Below the pieces are notes generated by a model. It ran no database searches and was not told the DNA's origin. It saw nothing but the letters and a program-made list of their open reading frames with translations. This document shows positions 51,017-60,643 of a stretch of DNA of 64,000 nucleotides, one piece after another. Source of the stretch: Pseudolactococcus reticulitermitis (GTDB taxonomy: Bacteria > Bacillota > Bacilli > Lactobacillales > Streptococcaceae); assembly GCF_002260845.1 (NCBI RefSeq), contig NZ_BEDT01000001.1:62001-126000 (forward strand), given 5' to 3'. The translations under genes were made by a program, and so were the position numbers. How positions within the stretch are numbered: position 1 is the stretch's first letter; every line of letters starts with the position of its first letter.

Positions 51017-52531
51017 TTACCCTTTGCCTCCTACCATCATCACACCAAGTGCTTGTTTTGATGTTTCTCGAGGATCAACAATGCCCTGAATTTGACCATC
51101 ATGAATCACTGCAATCCGGTCTGAGACATTCAATATTTCATCCAGTTCATAGGACACGACTAAGACAGCCTTGCCCTCATCTCTGGCACGAATCAAACGT
51201 TTGTGGATATATTCAATCGCCCCAACATCCAAGCCACGCGTCGGTTGACTGACAATCATTAAATCTGGATTGCGATCAATTTCCCGCGCGATAACTGCCT
51301 TTTGCTGATTGCCGCCTGAAAGAGATGCAGCTGGGACGAGCTCACTGGCCCCACGAACGTCAAATTCAGTCATTAACTCGCGTGCATGACGGTTGATTGC
51401 TTTATAATTCAGCACCCCATGATGGCTCAATGGTGGCTGATAATAGGTTTGTAGACTGATATTTTCAGCCACTGTCATGGCTAGAATCAAACCATCACGA
51501 TGACGGTCTTCTGGAATATGCGCGACTGACATTTCTGTGATTTGACGAGGTCTGTCATTAGCAACATTTTGACCTTTAATGTCAATTTGCCCGCTTTCGA
51601 CGTGCTGCAGTCCTGTAATGGCACGGACTAGCTCACTCTGTCCATTCCCATCAATCCCAGCAATCCCGACAATTTCACCCGCATGGACCTGCAAAGACAA
51701 TGACTTAACAGCTTGGGCGCCACGACTTTCATTGACGACCAAATCTTTAATGTCTAAGACAACTTTGCCAGGATTGGCGGCTTTTTTCTCTGTCACAAAG
51801 GATACGCTGTGCCCAACCATCATCTCAGCAAGTTCTTTACTTGAACGTCCGGCAACGTTGACGGTTTGGATTGACTTACCGCGACGAATCACCGTTACGC
51901 GGTCTGCGACCGCACGAATTTCATCAAGTTTATGGGTAATCAAAATGATTGATTTTCCTTCTTTGACAAGATTTCGCATAATCTCAAGTAACTCTAAAAT
52001 TTCAGCGGGTGTCAACACCGCTGTTGGCTCATCAAAAATGAGGATATCCGCACCCCGATAGAGGGTTTTCAAGATTTCAACCCGTTGTTGTTGACCGACA
52101 TTGATGTCTCTGACTAAGGCATCCGGCTTCACTTCAAGCCCATATCTTTGAGAGAGCTCGAGAATTTCTTTCTCGGCTTTCTTAATGTCTAATTTCCCGC
52201 CGTGGACTGTCTCATTGCCCAAAATGATATTTTCAGTGACCGTGAAAGCGTCCACTAACATAAAATGTTGGTGAACCATCCCAATCCCAAGTTTACTCGC
52301 TTTCGACGGCGAATCTATTTTTTGTAGCTCACCATTGACCAAAATCTCGCCAGAAGTTGGTTCAAGCAAGCCAGAGAGCATATTCATCAGGGTTGATTTG
52401 CCAGCACCATTCTCGCCTAGCAGGGCATGAATTTCACCTTTTTTAACTTGCAAATCAATCTGATCATTCGCAACAAATTCTCCAAAAATTTTAGTGACTT
52501 TGCGCATTTCTATAACATGTTGTCCTGTCAT
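51017..52531 (-). CDS. nupA: Nucleoside ABC transporter ATP-binding protein NupA
   Basis: This 504-aa ATPase has two nucleotide-binding domains in tandem, as in RbsA/MglA-type proteins. The first has Walker A G-E-N-G-A-G-K-S-T and an atypical signature N-V-G-Q-Q-Q-R-V; the second has I-A-G-I-D-G-N-G-Q-S-E and L-S-G-G-N-Q-Q-K. This asymmetry is usual for the family. ACGGAG precedes the ATG. Confidence 0.92.
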   Translation of the reverse strand: MTGQHVIEMRKVTKIFGEFVANDQIDLQVKKGEIHALLGENGAGKSTLMNMLSGLLEPTSGEILVNGELQKIDSPSKASKLGIGMVHQHFMLVDAFTVTENIILGNETVHGGKLDIKKAEKEILELSQRYGLEVKPDALVRDINVGQQQRVEILKTLYRGADILIFDEPTAVLTPAEILELLEIMRNLVKEGKSIILITHKLDEIRAVADRVTVIRRGKSIQTVNVAGRSSKELAEMMVGHSVSFVTEKKAANPGKVVLDIKDLVVNESRGAQAVKSLSLQVHAGEIVGIAGIDGNGQSELVRAITGLQHVESGQIDIKGQNVANDRPRQITEMSVAHIPEDRHRDGLILAMTVAENISLQTYYQPPLSHHGVLNYKAINRHARELMTEFDVRGASELVPAASLSGGNQQKAVIAREIDRNPDLMIVSQPTRGLDVGAIEYIHKRLIRARDEGKAVLVVSYELDEILNVSDRIAVIHDGQIQGIVDPRETSKQALGVMMVGGKG

Positions 52532-52565
52532 AAAAACTCCGTTCTAATATTTTGTCCATTCTATT

Positions 52566-52591
52566 TTATTATATCATATTTATCGTTGATG
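52566..52591 (-). promoter_or_regulatory. Promoter of nupABC
   Basis: Minus-strand TGATATAAT (extended -10) lies about 35-40 bases before the nupA start; no good -35 is seen. Confidence 0.6.
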
Positions 52592-52612
52592 TATCCGATT
52601 TCATTAAAACTC

Positions 52613-52642
52613 AAAAAATTCTAGGCATTCCCTAGAATTTTC
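52613..52642 (-). terminator. Terminator of deoB-punA-deoD
   Basis: AAATTCTAGG and CCTAGAATTT form a perfect 10-bp stem with a 5-nt loop and T-rich ends. Confidence 0.85.
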
Positions 52643-52687
52643 AAGTTAAAATTCAAGTTAATCAGTTTTAAAGTTATTTAAGACTTG

Positions 52688-53392
52688 TTAAGCGATAAGT
52701 GTTTCAAGACCGACTTTCATCATATCGGTAAAGGTTGTTTCACGCTCCTCAGCGGTTGTATCTTCTTCCAACACCAGACTATCCGAAATCGTCATCAAAC
52801 TCAGCGCTTGGACTTGGTGTTTAGCAGCCAAATAATAGAGCGCAGCGGCTTCCATTTCAACAGCTTTCACCCCCATGGTACCGAGCTTAATATTTTTGTC
52901 AAATAGGTCTGAATAAAATAAATCAGCAGATAAAACATTCCCAACGTGCGTGATGACACCCATGTCTTTGGCGATGTGGTAAGCCGTATCTAGCAAGGCA
53001 AAATCAGCGATTTGGGGCAGATCATACTCAGGCCAATCATTTCTGACCATGCGAGAAGTTGTCGCAGCCGCTTGAGCCAGGACTAATTCACGAACGTGGA
53101 CGTCTTTTGACAGCGAGCCAGCCGTGCCGACACGAATCAATTTCTTAACATCATATGCTGTTATCAATTCATGGGCATAAATGGAGATAGAGGGCATCCC
53201 CATCCCAGTCCCCATGACTGACACACGTTCGCCTTTATAGGTACCAGTATAGCCAAACATGTTCCGAATCTCATTGAACAAAACAGGATTTTCTAGGAAG
53301 TTCTCAGCGATAAATTTCGCACGCAAAGGATCCCCTGGCAATAAAATTTTATCAGCAATGTCGCCCTTTTGAGCAGCAATATGGATTGACAT
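52688..53392 (-). CDS. deoD: Purine-nucleoside phosphorylase DeoD (hexameric)
   Basis: DeoD splits purine (deoxy)nucleosides into base and (deoxy)ribose-1-phosphate. The 234-aa length and the [11 protein letters not shown] start, [21 protein letters not shown] and the active-site V-E-M-E-A-A-A-L segment fit the E. coli DeoD type. It overlaps the end of punA by one base, providing a second, different purine phosphorylase. Confidence 0.95.
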   Translation of the reverse strand: MSIHIAAQKGDIADKILLPGDPLRAKFIAENFLENPVLFNEIRNMFGYTGTYKGERVSVMGTGMGMPSISIYAHELITAYDVKKLIRVGTAGSLSKDVHVRELVLAQAAATTSRMVRNDWPEYDLPQIADFALLDTAYHIAKDMGVITHVGNVLSADLFYSDLFDKNIKLGTMGVKAVEMEAAALYYLAAKHQVQALSLMTISDSLVLEEDTTAEERETTFTDMMKVGLETLIA

Positions 53393-54201
53393 TAGAGTTC
53401 CTCCAAGATTTCCTTGATCAATGTTTTAAAAGTTTCTTTAATCCGTGTTGTCACTTCGACGACTTCTTCATGGTTGAGCTCAGCTTGTTTACCAGCTGCA
53501 TGGTTCGTAATCGCAGAAATACCAAGGACGCGCAAACCTGAATGGACTGCGATGATTACTTCTGGTACAGTTGACATCCCAACAGCATCCGCACCGATTG
53601 TTTCAGCAAAACGAATTTCAGCCGGTGTTTCATAAGTTGGCCCAGTGAAGCCCATATAAACGCCTTCTTGAAGGTCAATGCCTGCACGGGCAGCCACGAG
53701 TTTTGCTGTCGCTTGATAAGCCTTATCATAAGCACTCGACATATCTGGGAAGCGAGGGCCGTAAGCGGCCAAGTTTTCACCGATGAGTGGGTTTTGACCT
53801 GTAAAGTTAATGTGATCATTAATCAACATCAAGGTACCAGGGCCATGAGTGACCCCACCTGCAGCATTGGTCACGACGATACCTGTCGCATCCAGCTCAG
53901 CCATGACGCGCACAGGGAAAGTCACCACATCCAAAGGGTTGCCCTCATAAAAGTGGAAACGCCCTTGAAGTGCGAGTACTTTTTTACCTGAAAGGGTGCC
54001 GTAGACCAACTTGCCAGCGTGACCAGCAACGGTCGATTTGCCCCAGTTGGGAATATCCGCATAGTCAATGACCACTGGATTTGAAATCTCATCTGCCAGC
54101 TCTCCTAAGCCTGATCCTAAAATCAAGCCAAAGTCAACATTTTCAACACCTTGTTTTTGTAGGAAAACAACAGTTTCCTTTATTTTTGCCATCATAGTCA
54201 T
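53392..54201 (-). CDS. punA: Purine-nucleoside phosphorylase (trimeric, PunA/PupG type)
   Basis: This 269-aa enzyme phosphorolyses guanosine/inosine-type nucleosides. Family landmarks are [37 protein letters not shown] and V-G-M-S-T-V-P-E-V. Three ATGs within the first four codons leave the exact start uncertain. It is encoded two bases after deoB and overlaps deoD. Confidence 0.94.
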   Translation of the reverse strand: MTMMAKIKETVVFLQKQGVENVDFGLILGSGLGELADEISNPVVIDYADIPNWGKSTVAGHAGKLVYGTLSGKKVLALQGRFHFYEGNPLDVVTFPVRVMAELDATGIVVTNAAGGVTHGPGTLMLINDHINFTGQNPLIGENLAAYGPRFPDMSSAYDKAYQATAKLVAARAGIDLQEGVYMGFTGPTYETPAEIRFAETIGADAVGMSTVPEVIIAVHSGLRVLGISAITNHAAGKQAELNHEEVVEVTTRIKETFKTLIKEILEEL

Positions 54202-54203
54202 GA

Positions 54204-55421
54204 TTATTTTAAGTCTCCTAAGAATGATTGTCCGTTTTCAGTCGCAGCGACGCCAAAGTTTTCAGCAACCGTTGCTGAAATATCCGCATAATGCCCAACC
54301 TTTAAAACACCTTGACCTGTAAAGGCTTTGCTGTAAGCCAGCAATGGGACATACTCACGCGTGTGGTCTGTGCCAACATAAGTTGGGTCATTGCCATGGT
54401 CAGCTGTAATCAGCAACAAATCCTTATCACCCATTGCATCATAGATTTCAGGCAATCTGGCATCAAATTCATTGATGGCATTGCCGTAGCCTGCGACATC
54501 ACGGCGGTGACCGAAAAGCGCATCAAAGTCAACTAAGTTCGTGAATGAGAAACCAGTTTCAAAATCTGGCAGTTTCAGCGTTTCAATCAAACGATCAACA
54601 CCCGCCATATTGCTTGCCGTGTGCCCCATATCATGGTTAATGCCAACACCATTGAAGATGTCATTAATTTTCCCAACAGAGTAGACCCCAACGCCTGCTT
54701 CATTAAGGCTGTCTAAAACAGTATGACCGAAAGGTGACAGGGCATAGTCGTGACGATTAGGCGTCCGCGTGAAGTTACCCGGTGTGCCAACATAAGGACG
54801 GGCAATAATCCGGCCAATCATGTAAGGGTCGTCCAAAGTAATCGAACGGACGTATTCACAGATTTTATAGAGTTCTTCTAAGGGAATAATATCTTCATGC
54901 GCTGCGATTTGCAAAACTGGATCGGCTGACGTATAAATAATCAACTCTCCCGTTGCCATTTGGCGCGCACCGAAGTCATCGATGACTGCAGTACCAGAAT
55001 AAGGGATATTGGCTTCACGGATGATTTTACGACCTGAAAAAGCTTCGATTTTTTCAAGTAAATCTTCAGGGTAGCCTTCAGGGAAGACACGGAAGGGAAC
55101 TTGAATGTTCAAGCCCATGATTTCCCAGTGACCTGTCATCGTATCTTTACCGCGTGACACTTCTTCAAGTTTTGTCGCATAACCCGTCAACTGGTCTGTG
55201 GCAACTTGCTCAACACCAACAAGGGCTTTGTCGCGTGGAATACGACCTAAGCCAAGTTTTGCCATGTTTGGCACGTTGAGCGCAAAGTGCTCTGAAATGT
55301 GACCGAGTGTATCTGACTGCGTATCATTGGCATCATGGTTGAAGAATTCAGCTGCATCTGGTGCAGCACCGATTCCAACTGAATCCATCACGACTAAATG
55401 AATCCGATTAAATTTTGACAT
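54204..55421 (-). CDS. deoB: Phosphopentomutase
   Basis: DeoB converts (deoxy)ribose-1-phosphate into the 5-phosphate, linking nucleoside phosphorolysis to central metabolism. The alkaline-phosphatase-fold protein (405 aa from the ATG at 55421, behind AGAGGC) has the metal site [12 protein letters not shown] and the late T-A-D-H-G-N-D-P-T...H-T-R-E-Y-V-P. A longer frame to 55469 would cross a terminator hairpin. Followed closely by punA and deoD. Confidence 0.95.
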   Translation of the reverse strand: MSKFNRIHLVVMDSVGIGAAPDAAEFFNHDANDTQSDTLGHISEHFALNVPNMAKLGLGRIPRDKALVGVEQVATDQLTGYATKLEEVSRGKDTMTGHWEIMGLNIQVPFRVFPEGYPEDLLEKIEAFSGRKIIREANIPYSGTAVIDDFGARQMATGELIIYTSADPVLQIAAHEDIIPLEELYKICEYVRSITLDDPYMIGRIIARPYVGTPGNFTRTPNRHDYALSPFGHTVLDSLNEAGVGVYSVGKINDIFNGVGINHDMGHTASNMAGVDRLIETLKLPDFETGFSFTNLVDFDALFGHRRDVAGYGNAINEFDARLPEIYDAMGDKDLLLITADHGNDPTYVGTDHTREYVPLLAYSKAFTGQGVLKVGHYADISATVAENFGVAATENGQSFLGDLK

Positions 55422-55443
55422 ATGAGCCTCTTTTCTAATATCT

Positions 55444-55472
55444 AAAAAACAGTGCTTGAAAACTAGCACTGT
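55444..55472 (-). terminator. Terminator between bmpA and deoB
   Basis: ACAGTGCT and AGCACTGT form an 8-bp stem, with a T run on the minus strand. Partial read-through could feed deoB-punA-deoD. Confidence 0.78.
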
Positions 55473-55490
55473 CTCTTATATTGCTAAATC

Positions 55491-56543
55491 TTATTTTTCA
55501 GGGACAGTAATTTTACCTGATTTAATGTCATCGTAAGCTGCATCAACTGCTTTTTTAGCATCAGAAGTCAAGTTATCATCAGCTAGACCAACAGCACCTT
55601 CTTTGATCCCATAAACAACGTGTTTCCCGCCTGGGAATTTACCGGCTGCTGTTTCTTTACTGATGTTTTGAACGGCTTCGCCAACACCTTTAGTTGATGA
55701 AGCAAGGACGAAGTTGGCTTTTTTACCATCTTTAGAGGTATAATTCCCCTCATCTTTTTGGTCACGGTCAACACCGAGAACCCAAACCTTGTCCGCTTCT
55801 TTTTTCTCTTCGTTCAATGATTTGGCTTCAGAGAAGACACCTGCACCAGTTCCGCCAGCTGCTTGATAGATGATATCCGCACCACCAGCATATTGTGTCG
55901 CAGCGATTGTTTTACCTTTGGCAGGATCAGCGAATGAACCTGCGTAGTCAACTTGTACTTTGATTGATTTATCAACAGATTTCACACCTGCCTCAAAACC
56001 TTTTTCGAAACGTGAAATCACTTCACCTTCCATACCACCGACAAAACCAACGATTTTCGTTTTAGTTGTTTTGGCAGCCGCAACACCTGCAAGGTAAGCT
56101 GCTTCTTGGTCTCTAAATGTTGCTGAAGCGACATTTTTTTGACCTTCAATGACATCATCAATCAAAACGTAATTGACTTCAGGATTGTTTTTAGCAGCTT
56201 CATCAATCGCATTGTGAAGGGCAAAACCGATACCATAGATCAATTTGTAGCCACCAGATACGGCACTGTCAAGATTTGTCGTATAATCAGATTCACTAGC
56301 CGATTGGAAATACGTGTAGCCTTTATCTTTAGATAAATTGTTGGCTTTTCCCCAAGCTTGTAACCCTTCCCAAGATGATTGGTTAAAAGACTTATCGTCG
56401 ACACCACCCGTGTCTGTAATAATCGCAACTTTTAAGTCAGTTTTAGCTTTAGCTGAACCTGTACTTTTGTCACGACTACCACAAGCGGCAAGAGACAAGG
56501 CTGCAACAGCAGCTAAACTAACACCAATTACTTTTTTATTCAT
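55491..56543 (-). CDS. bmpA: Nucleoside-binding lipoprotein BmpA
   Basis: This 350-aa extracellular lipoprotein belongs to the BMP/Med family, which delivers nucleosides to NupABC. The signal ends in L-A-A-C-G. The body has A-I-I-T-D-T-G-G-V-D-D-K-S-F-N-Q-S-S-W-E-G, typical of nucleoside-binding members, and V-G-G-M-E-G-E-V-I. The ATG at 56543 follows GAAGGAG. It is monocistronic between its own promoter and terminator, away from nupABC. Confidence 0.94.
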   Translation of the reverse strand: MNKKVIGVSLAAVAALSLAACGSRDKSTGSAKAKTDLKVAIITDTGGVDDKSFNQSSWEGLQAWGKANNLSKDKGYTYFQSASESDYTTNLDSAVSGGYKLIYGIGFALHNAIDEAAKNNPEVNYVLIDDVIEGQKNVASATFRDQEAAYLAGVAAAKTTKTKIVGFVGGMEGEVISRFEKGFEAGVKSVDKSIKVQVDYAGSFADPAKGKTIAATQYAGGADIIYQAAGGTGAGVFSEAKSLNEEKKEADKVWVLGVDRDQKDEGNYTSKDGKKANFVLASSTKGVGEAVQNISKETAAGKFPGGKHVVYGIKEGAVGLADDNLTSDAKKAVDAAYDDIKSGKITVPEK

Positions 56544-56567
56544 TAAAATGAACTCCTTCAAATTTTG

Positions 56568-56648
56568 GCTGACACATGCGTCAGCTAGGCAACAGTGTGT
56601 TTTTTGAAACTCTACTTTAATTTTAACGTAACTCGCGAAAATTGACAA
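56568..56648 (-). promoter_or_regulatory. Promoter and leader hairpin of bmpA
   Basis: Minus-strand TTGTCA (56648-56643), 17-bp spacer, TAAAAT (56625-56620). In the ~70-nt leader GCTGAC/GTCAGC (56568-56573/56580-56585) forms a small hairpin without a T tract. Confidence 0.75.
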
Positions 56649-56694
56649 CTATTTGTCGCTTTTTTTTGCTAATAAAACTCTAATTATCAGATTT

Positions 56695-57087
56695 TTAATC
56701 CAAATTTTTAAAATGATAAGGTAACAAGTCGCCAACCGTCGTTTTTTTGACCTCACCTGCTTTTGAAAAGAGCCAAACTGGCATCTCATCCGAGCAAAAT
56801 TCGGTCAAAACTTGCCGGCATGCACCACACGGCGAAATCGGTTCATCAGTCTCGCCATAAATGCCAATCATCTCAAATTCACGGACACCACTTGAAACAG
56901 CTTTAAAAATTGCCGTTCGCTCTGCACAATTGGTCAAGCCAAAACTGGCATTTTCGATATTGCAGCCTTGAAAGACCAGACCATTTTTCGCCACTAAGGC
57001 AGCACCCACTGGAAAGTGGGAGTAAGGCACATAAGCCACACTTGCTGCTTCTCTTGCCTGTCTAAAAAGCTCAGTATCCATTACCAT
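56695..57087 (-). CDS. cdd: Cytidine deaminase
   Basis: Cdd deaminates cytidine and deoxycytidine to uridine forms. About 131 aa, with the zinc site C-N-I-E-N-A-S-F...N-C-A-E-R-T-A and S-P-C-G-A-C-R-Q-V. The ATG at 57087 fits AAAGGAA best; other ATGs lie at 57096 and 57081. It overlaps the end of deoC by 17 bases and completes the pdp-deoC-cdd operon. Confidence 0.95.
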   Translation of the reverse strand: MVMDTELFRQAREAASVAYVPYSHFPVGAALVAKNGLVFQGCNIENASFGLTNCAERTAIFKAVSSGVREFEMIGIYGETDEPISPCGACRQVLTEFCSDEMPVWLFSKAGEVKKTTVGDLLPYHFKNLD

Positions 57088-57736
57088 CAGCAACATTTCC
57101 TTTCATAATCTCAACACCATTTGACGTCCCGAGGCGCGTCGCACCTGCTGCAATCATGGCTTCGGCATCCGCAATCGAGCGCACACCACCTGATGCTTTA
57201 ACGCCCATATCAGGACCAACTGTTTGACGCATGAGCGCAATATCTGCCACCGTTGCGCCAGCTGTTGAGAAGCCAGTAGAGGTTTTAACAAAGTCTGCCC
57301 CCGCACGAACAGCGGCTTGACAAGCTTTGACTTTTTCTGAATCTGTCAATAAAGCTGTTTCGATAATGACTTTTGTTGTCACAGTTTTCGATGCGTCGAC
57401 AACGGCTTGGATGTCTGATTCAACTAAGTCCCAGTCGCCGTCTTTTGCAGCGCCGATATTGATGACCATGTCGACTTCATCTGCCCCATTTTTTATAGCC
57501 TCAGCCGCTTCAAAAGCTTTCACCGCAGACGTATTGGCACCCAAAGGAAAACCGATAACCGTGCAGACTTTCACATCTGTCGCCGCTAGTTTTTCAGCCG
57601 CAAAACTGACCCAGGTCGGGTTGATACAGACACTCATGAAGTCATATTGAATGGCTTCATCGATGATTTTTTGAACCGTCGCTTTCGGTGTCTCAGCTTT
57701 TAAAACGGTATGATCGATGTATTTATTTAAATTCAT
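57071..57736 (-). CDS. deoC: Deoxyribose-phosphate aldolase
   Basis: DeoC cleaves deoxyribose-5-phosphate to acetaldehyde and glyceraldehyde-3-phosphate. This 221-aa TIM-barrel enzyme has I-D-H-T-V-L-K at the start, V-I-G-F-P-L-G, K-V-I-I-E-T-A and the Schiff-base lysine in F-V-K-T-S-T-G-F. It overlaps the end of pdp by 4 bases (ATGA). Confidence 0.96.
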   Translation of the reverse strand: MNLNKYIDHTVLKAETPKATVQKIIDEAIQYDFMSVCINPTWVSFAAEKLAATDVKVCTVIGFPLGANTSAVKAFEAAEAIKNGADEVDMVINIGAAKDGDWDLVESDIQAVVDASKTVTTKVIIETALLTDSEKVKACQAAVRAGADFVKTSTGFSTAGATVADIALMRQTVGPDMGVKASGGVRSIADAEAMIAAGATRLGTSNGVEIMKGNVADGNGY

Positions 57737-59022
57737 TTGATAATCTCCACAATTTCTTTAATCTCTATTTTGTCATCTGAAATGCTGATGGCATCTCGTA
57801 ACACTTGACTTTCCTTGTCGGCATCAAAATCGGCTTTATTATACAAAATCTCGAAAAGCGGCTCGCCGATTTCGACGGGTTCTCCAATTTTCTTGAAAAT
57901 TCTAAGTCCGGCGTCGAGGTCCAAGGCGTCTGACTTAACGGCACGACCTGCACCTGCTCGCATGGCAAGGAGACCAGCGCTCAGGGCATCAAAACTGGTG
58001 ATATACCCCGCCTGCGTGCTGACCACCGTTTTGGAAAAGCGCGTGTCATGCTCTGGCGATGTTAGTAATTCATTGACATCACCACCTTGCGCGGTAATCA
58101 TTTGCTTGAATTTAGCCAAGGCTGCACCATTAGACAGATTTTCTAAAATAGCAGCTAGCGATTTTTCAACGCCAGCTAAACTGAGCATGATTTGTGCCAG
58201 TTCAGCGATAAACTGTCTGAGTTCTGGGCTACCACCCCCTTGCAAGACGGACAGGCTTTCTGCAATTTCTAGGCGATTGCCAATGGTCGTGCCTAGCGGT
58301 TGCCGCATGTCTGTAATCACAGCGACGGTCTTGCGTCCTACGGCATTGCCCAAATCTACCATGGTTTGCGCAAGTAGGCGGGCATCTGTCATATTTTTCA
58401 TGAAAGCACCACTGCCAACCGTCACATCAAGCAGAATCGCATCGCTCCCTGCGGCGATTTTTTTCGACATAATCGAGCTGGCAATCAAGGGAATGATGTC
58501 GACGGTCGCAGTCACGTCACGTAGAGCGTAAAGCAGTTTGTCGGCTTTGACCAAGTCATCCGACTGACCAATCACCGAAATGCCGATGGCCTTGACTTGC
58601 TGGACAAAATCGGCTTGCGTGCGCTCGACTTGGAAACCGTGGATACTTTCGAGCTTGTCAATCGTCCCACCCGTATGCCCCAAGCCACGCCCACTCATCT
58701 TGGCAACGGCAACGCCAAAACTGGCAACGAGTGGCGCTAAAATCAGCGTGACTTTATCGCCAACACCACCCGTTGAATGTTTATCGACTTTGATGCCAGG
58801 AATTTCAGATAAGTCGATTTGCTCGCCTGTCGCCACCATCGCCATGGTTAAATCTGCGATTTCAGCTTTGGTCATGCCTTGGAAGTAAACCGCCATCGCC
58901 CAAGCTGACATTTGATAATCTGGAATCTCCCCTGTTGCATACTGGTCAATCAACCAAGTCGTTTCAGCCTTGGTCAGTGCCAAACCATCTCGTTTTTTCT
59001 GAATGATGTCAATCATTCTCAT
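57733..59022 (-). CDS. pdp: Pyrimidine-nucleoside phosphorylase
   Basis: Pdp phosphorolyses uridine and thymidine. This 430-aa-class protein carries the signature [22 protein letters not shown] and G-G-S-P-E-L-R. The start is one of several close codons (GTG 59025, ATG 59022, ATG 59016) behind GAGGTGG. First gene of pdp-deoC-cdd. Confidence 0.95.
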   Translation of the reverse strand: MRMIDIIQKKRDGLALTKAETTWLIDQYATGEIPDYQMSAWAMAVYFQGMTKAEIADLTMAMVATGEQIDLSEIPGIKVDKHSTGGVGDKVTLILAPLVASFGVAVAKMSGRGLGHTGGTIDKLESIHGFQVERTQADFVQQVKAIGISVIGQSDDLVKADKLLYALRDVTATVDIIPLIASSIMSKKIAAGSDAILLDVTVGSGAFMKNMTDARLLAQTMVDLGNAVGRKTVAVITDMRQPLGTTIGNRLEIAESLSVLQGGGSPELRQFIAELAQIMLSLAGVEKSLAAILENLSNGAALAKFKQMITAQGGDVNELLTSPEHDTRFSKTVVSTQAGYITSFDALSAGLLAMRAGAGRAVKSDALDLDAGLRIFKKIGEPVEIGEPLFEILYNKADFDADKESQVLRDAISISDDKIEIKEIVEIIK

Positions 59023-59164
59023 CACGCCACCTCACTTCATTTATCTCTAGCAGTTTCTCGTGAAATCAATCCATTTTGTCTGCTTTTTTTATGACTCGTC
59101 AGGCTTTATTTTATCATATTTTTCTGGAAAATGGAGGTGATAACTAGTAATTGATTGTTATAAA

Positions 59165-59197
59165 ATAAAAAAACAAGTCCATGATAAGATAGACTTG
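59165..59197 (-). terminator. Terminator after the signal-peptidase-like gene
   Basis: On the minus strand CAAGTCTAT and ATGGACTTG form a 9-bp stem with one mismatch, followed by a T tract. Confidence 0.8.
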
Positions 59198-59219
59198 CTT
59201 GAGTTTTGGTCATCAGACC

Positions 59220-59780
59220 TTATTGATTGTCAAAACCATTTTCGATTTTAGCTTCGTCATTTTCAACAAAACCAAAATCACTGATTGGGGCATATTTGAA
59301 CTTCAGTTCGCCTAGGATGTCTTTTTTAGGAATGGCACCGAATTTTCGGCTGTCATCTTGAACATCTCTGGCGTCATTTAAAATCCAGTAGCTGTTTTTG
59401 CCCAGTTCATCCACACGAAAATCTGTTGTAAAATCTTCATCATGCGTTTTTATATAAGCGGTTTGATTCTGTTTAATGTAGGGTTCTTTCAGGATTTTCT
59501 GATTGACATAGACGATATTATCCATGGCAACGACACTTTGACCGGGCGTGCCAATAATCCGCCCGACATATTTTTTGCCATTATGACGGTAGGCAACTAA
59601 ATCAAGATTGTCAAGTTGCGTGCGTTTGATGGCAAACACTTGCGTTTTCTTGGGCAGGATAGGCGCCATATTGTTATTATGAATGCGAATTGGCTCCAGA
59701 ACAAAAAGTCGCAAAACGGTCAACACTGCGACAATGATGACGCCAATCAAAATATTTCGATATAAGTCTCTCTTAACCAT
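59220..59780 (-). CDS. Signal peptidase I-like protein lacking catalytic residues
   Basis: This 186-aa membrane protein has one N-terminal helix (residues 9-28) and an S26-type signal peptidase body. The catalytic serine box (normally x-S-M-x-P-T-L) reads N-N-M-A-P-I-L, with Asn37 in place of Ser. The catalytic lysine box (normally K-R-V-x-G-x-P-G-D) reads G-R-I-I-G-T-P-G-Q, with Gly73 in place of Lys. The C-terminal N-D-A-R...D-S-R-K-F-G box is otherwise conserved. Both dyad residues are lost, as in the pilus-associated SipA of Streptococcus pyogenes. A non-proteolytic helper role is inferred. Confidence 0.82.
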   Translation of the reverse strand: MVKRDLYRNILIGVIIVAVLTVLRLFVLEPIRIHNNNMAPILPKKTQVFAIKRTQLDNLDLVAYRHNGKKYVGRIIGTPGQSVVAMDNIVYVNQKILKEPYIKQNQTAYIKTHDEDFTTDFRVDELGKNSYWILNDARDVQDDSRKFGAIPKKDILGELKFKYAPISDFGFVENDEAKIENGFDNQ

Positions 59781-59851
59781 TTAACTCAAACTTTCTAAAA
59801 TAAAAGCGACTGCGTCACACTTATTTCCTTGTGATTTTTTGGGAAATCGGC

Positions 59852-60058
59852 TTATAAAGCCAGATTATAGCTTTTGATAGCTTCTTCCAAAGCTTCTGGA
59901 TAGGCTTTGAAAGTCTTGATATGTTTGCCATTGACAAGCACATCAAAGCTATCATCAGCAGTATTTTTAATCTCAGCGACCGTTTTTTTACCAACCGTTA
60001 AAAGGACGCCATCTTTACTATCAGAAATTTGAATTTCTGTTTCTTTTTTCTTACTCAT
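59852..60058 (-). CDS. DUF2969 family small protein
   Basis: This 68-aa protein (M-S-K-K-K-E-T-E-I-Q-I-S-D...A-L-E-E-A-I-K-S-Y-N) resembles DUF2969 proteins of Lactobacillales, of unknown function. The ATG at 60058 is preferred; the frame continues to a TTG at 60094, but that TTG is the -35 box of a near-consensus promoter. The -10 ends 7 bases before the ATG, so the mRNA may be leaderless even though GGGGAA lies there. Confidence 0.75.
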   Translation of the reverse strand: MSKKKETEIQISDSKDGVLLTVGKKTVAEIKNTADDSFDVLVNGKHIKTFKAYPEALEEAIKSYNLAL

Positions 60059-60094
60059 GTTCCCCATTATATCTGAAAATGTCGTTTTTTTCAA
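60059..60094 (-). promoter_or_regulatory. Promoter of DUF2969 gene
   Basis: Minus-strand TTGAAA (60094-60089), 17-bp spacer, TATAAT (60071-60066), then GGGGAAC and the start codon. Confidence 0.8.
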
Positions 60095-60190
60095 GTCAGG
60101 TGGGTTTTGACTGTTAGGCTTCTCTGTTTTTTACTTCTATTTCTCTCAGCCATGCGTCTGGAGAGGTGGCATCCGGCTAAAATTGCCATC

Positions 60191-60221
60191 AAAAAAGCCT
60201 AAGCGATACGCACTTAGACTT
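60191..60221 (-). terminator. Terminator of trxA
   Basis: Minus-strand AGTCTAAGTGCG pairs imperfectly with CGCTTAGGCT, followed by six T residues. Confidence 0.75.
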
Positions 60222-60228
60222 TAATGGA

Positions 60229-60546
60229 TTAGGCATTAAGTTCTGCCAAAATCCCTTTGATTTGTTCTTTAGTATGCACACCTGCAACTTGTTTGACCAC
60301 TTCGCCATCTTTTTTGAAAAGAAGGGTTGGAATACTCATCACACCAAAAGATTGTGGTGTTGCTGGGTTTTCGTCCACATCCATTTTCACGATTTTGAGT
60401 TCGCTTTCGTCCAGTTCTTCTGAAAGTTGGTCAAGAATCGGTGCTTGCATGCGACAAGGTCCACACCATGTCGCCCAGAAATCTACAAGTACGATGCCAT
60501 CTTTTGTTTCTTCTTGAAAAGTTGCATCTGTTACTTCTACTGCCAT
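60229..60546 (-). CDS. trxA: Thioredoxin
   Basis: TrxA is the small cytosolic disulfide reductant. The 105-aa protein shows the active site W-C-G-P-C, the D-F-W-A-T lead-in and the cis-proline S-I-P-T-L-L-F. GAGGTGATC sets the ATG at 60546. Single gene with its own promoter. Confidence 0.96.
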   Translation of the reverse strand: MAVEVTDATFQEETKDGIVLVDFWATWCGPCRMQAPILDQLSEELDESELKIVKMDVDENPATPQSFGVMSIPTLLFKKDGEVVKQVAGVHTKEQIKGILAELNA

Positions 60547-60577
60547 TATGATCACCTCTATTTGTTTGATTAGCTCT

Positions 60578-60606
60578 ATTTTACCTTAATTTTTAAGCTT
60601 TGTCTT
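60578..60606 (-). promoter_or_regulatory. Promoter of trxA
   Basis: Minus-strand AAGACA (60606-60601), 17-bp spacer, TAAAAT (60583-60578). Confidence 0.65.
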
Positions 60607-60643
60607 GAAATTTGCATATAAATTGTGTGGCAGCGCAAAACTA

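Noticed and set aside
48982-59022. Transferred island carrying nucleoside genes
   Set aside because: Gene content, spacing and composition look like ordinary core metabolism; no mobile-element traces are seen.
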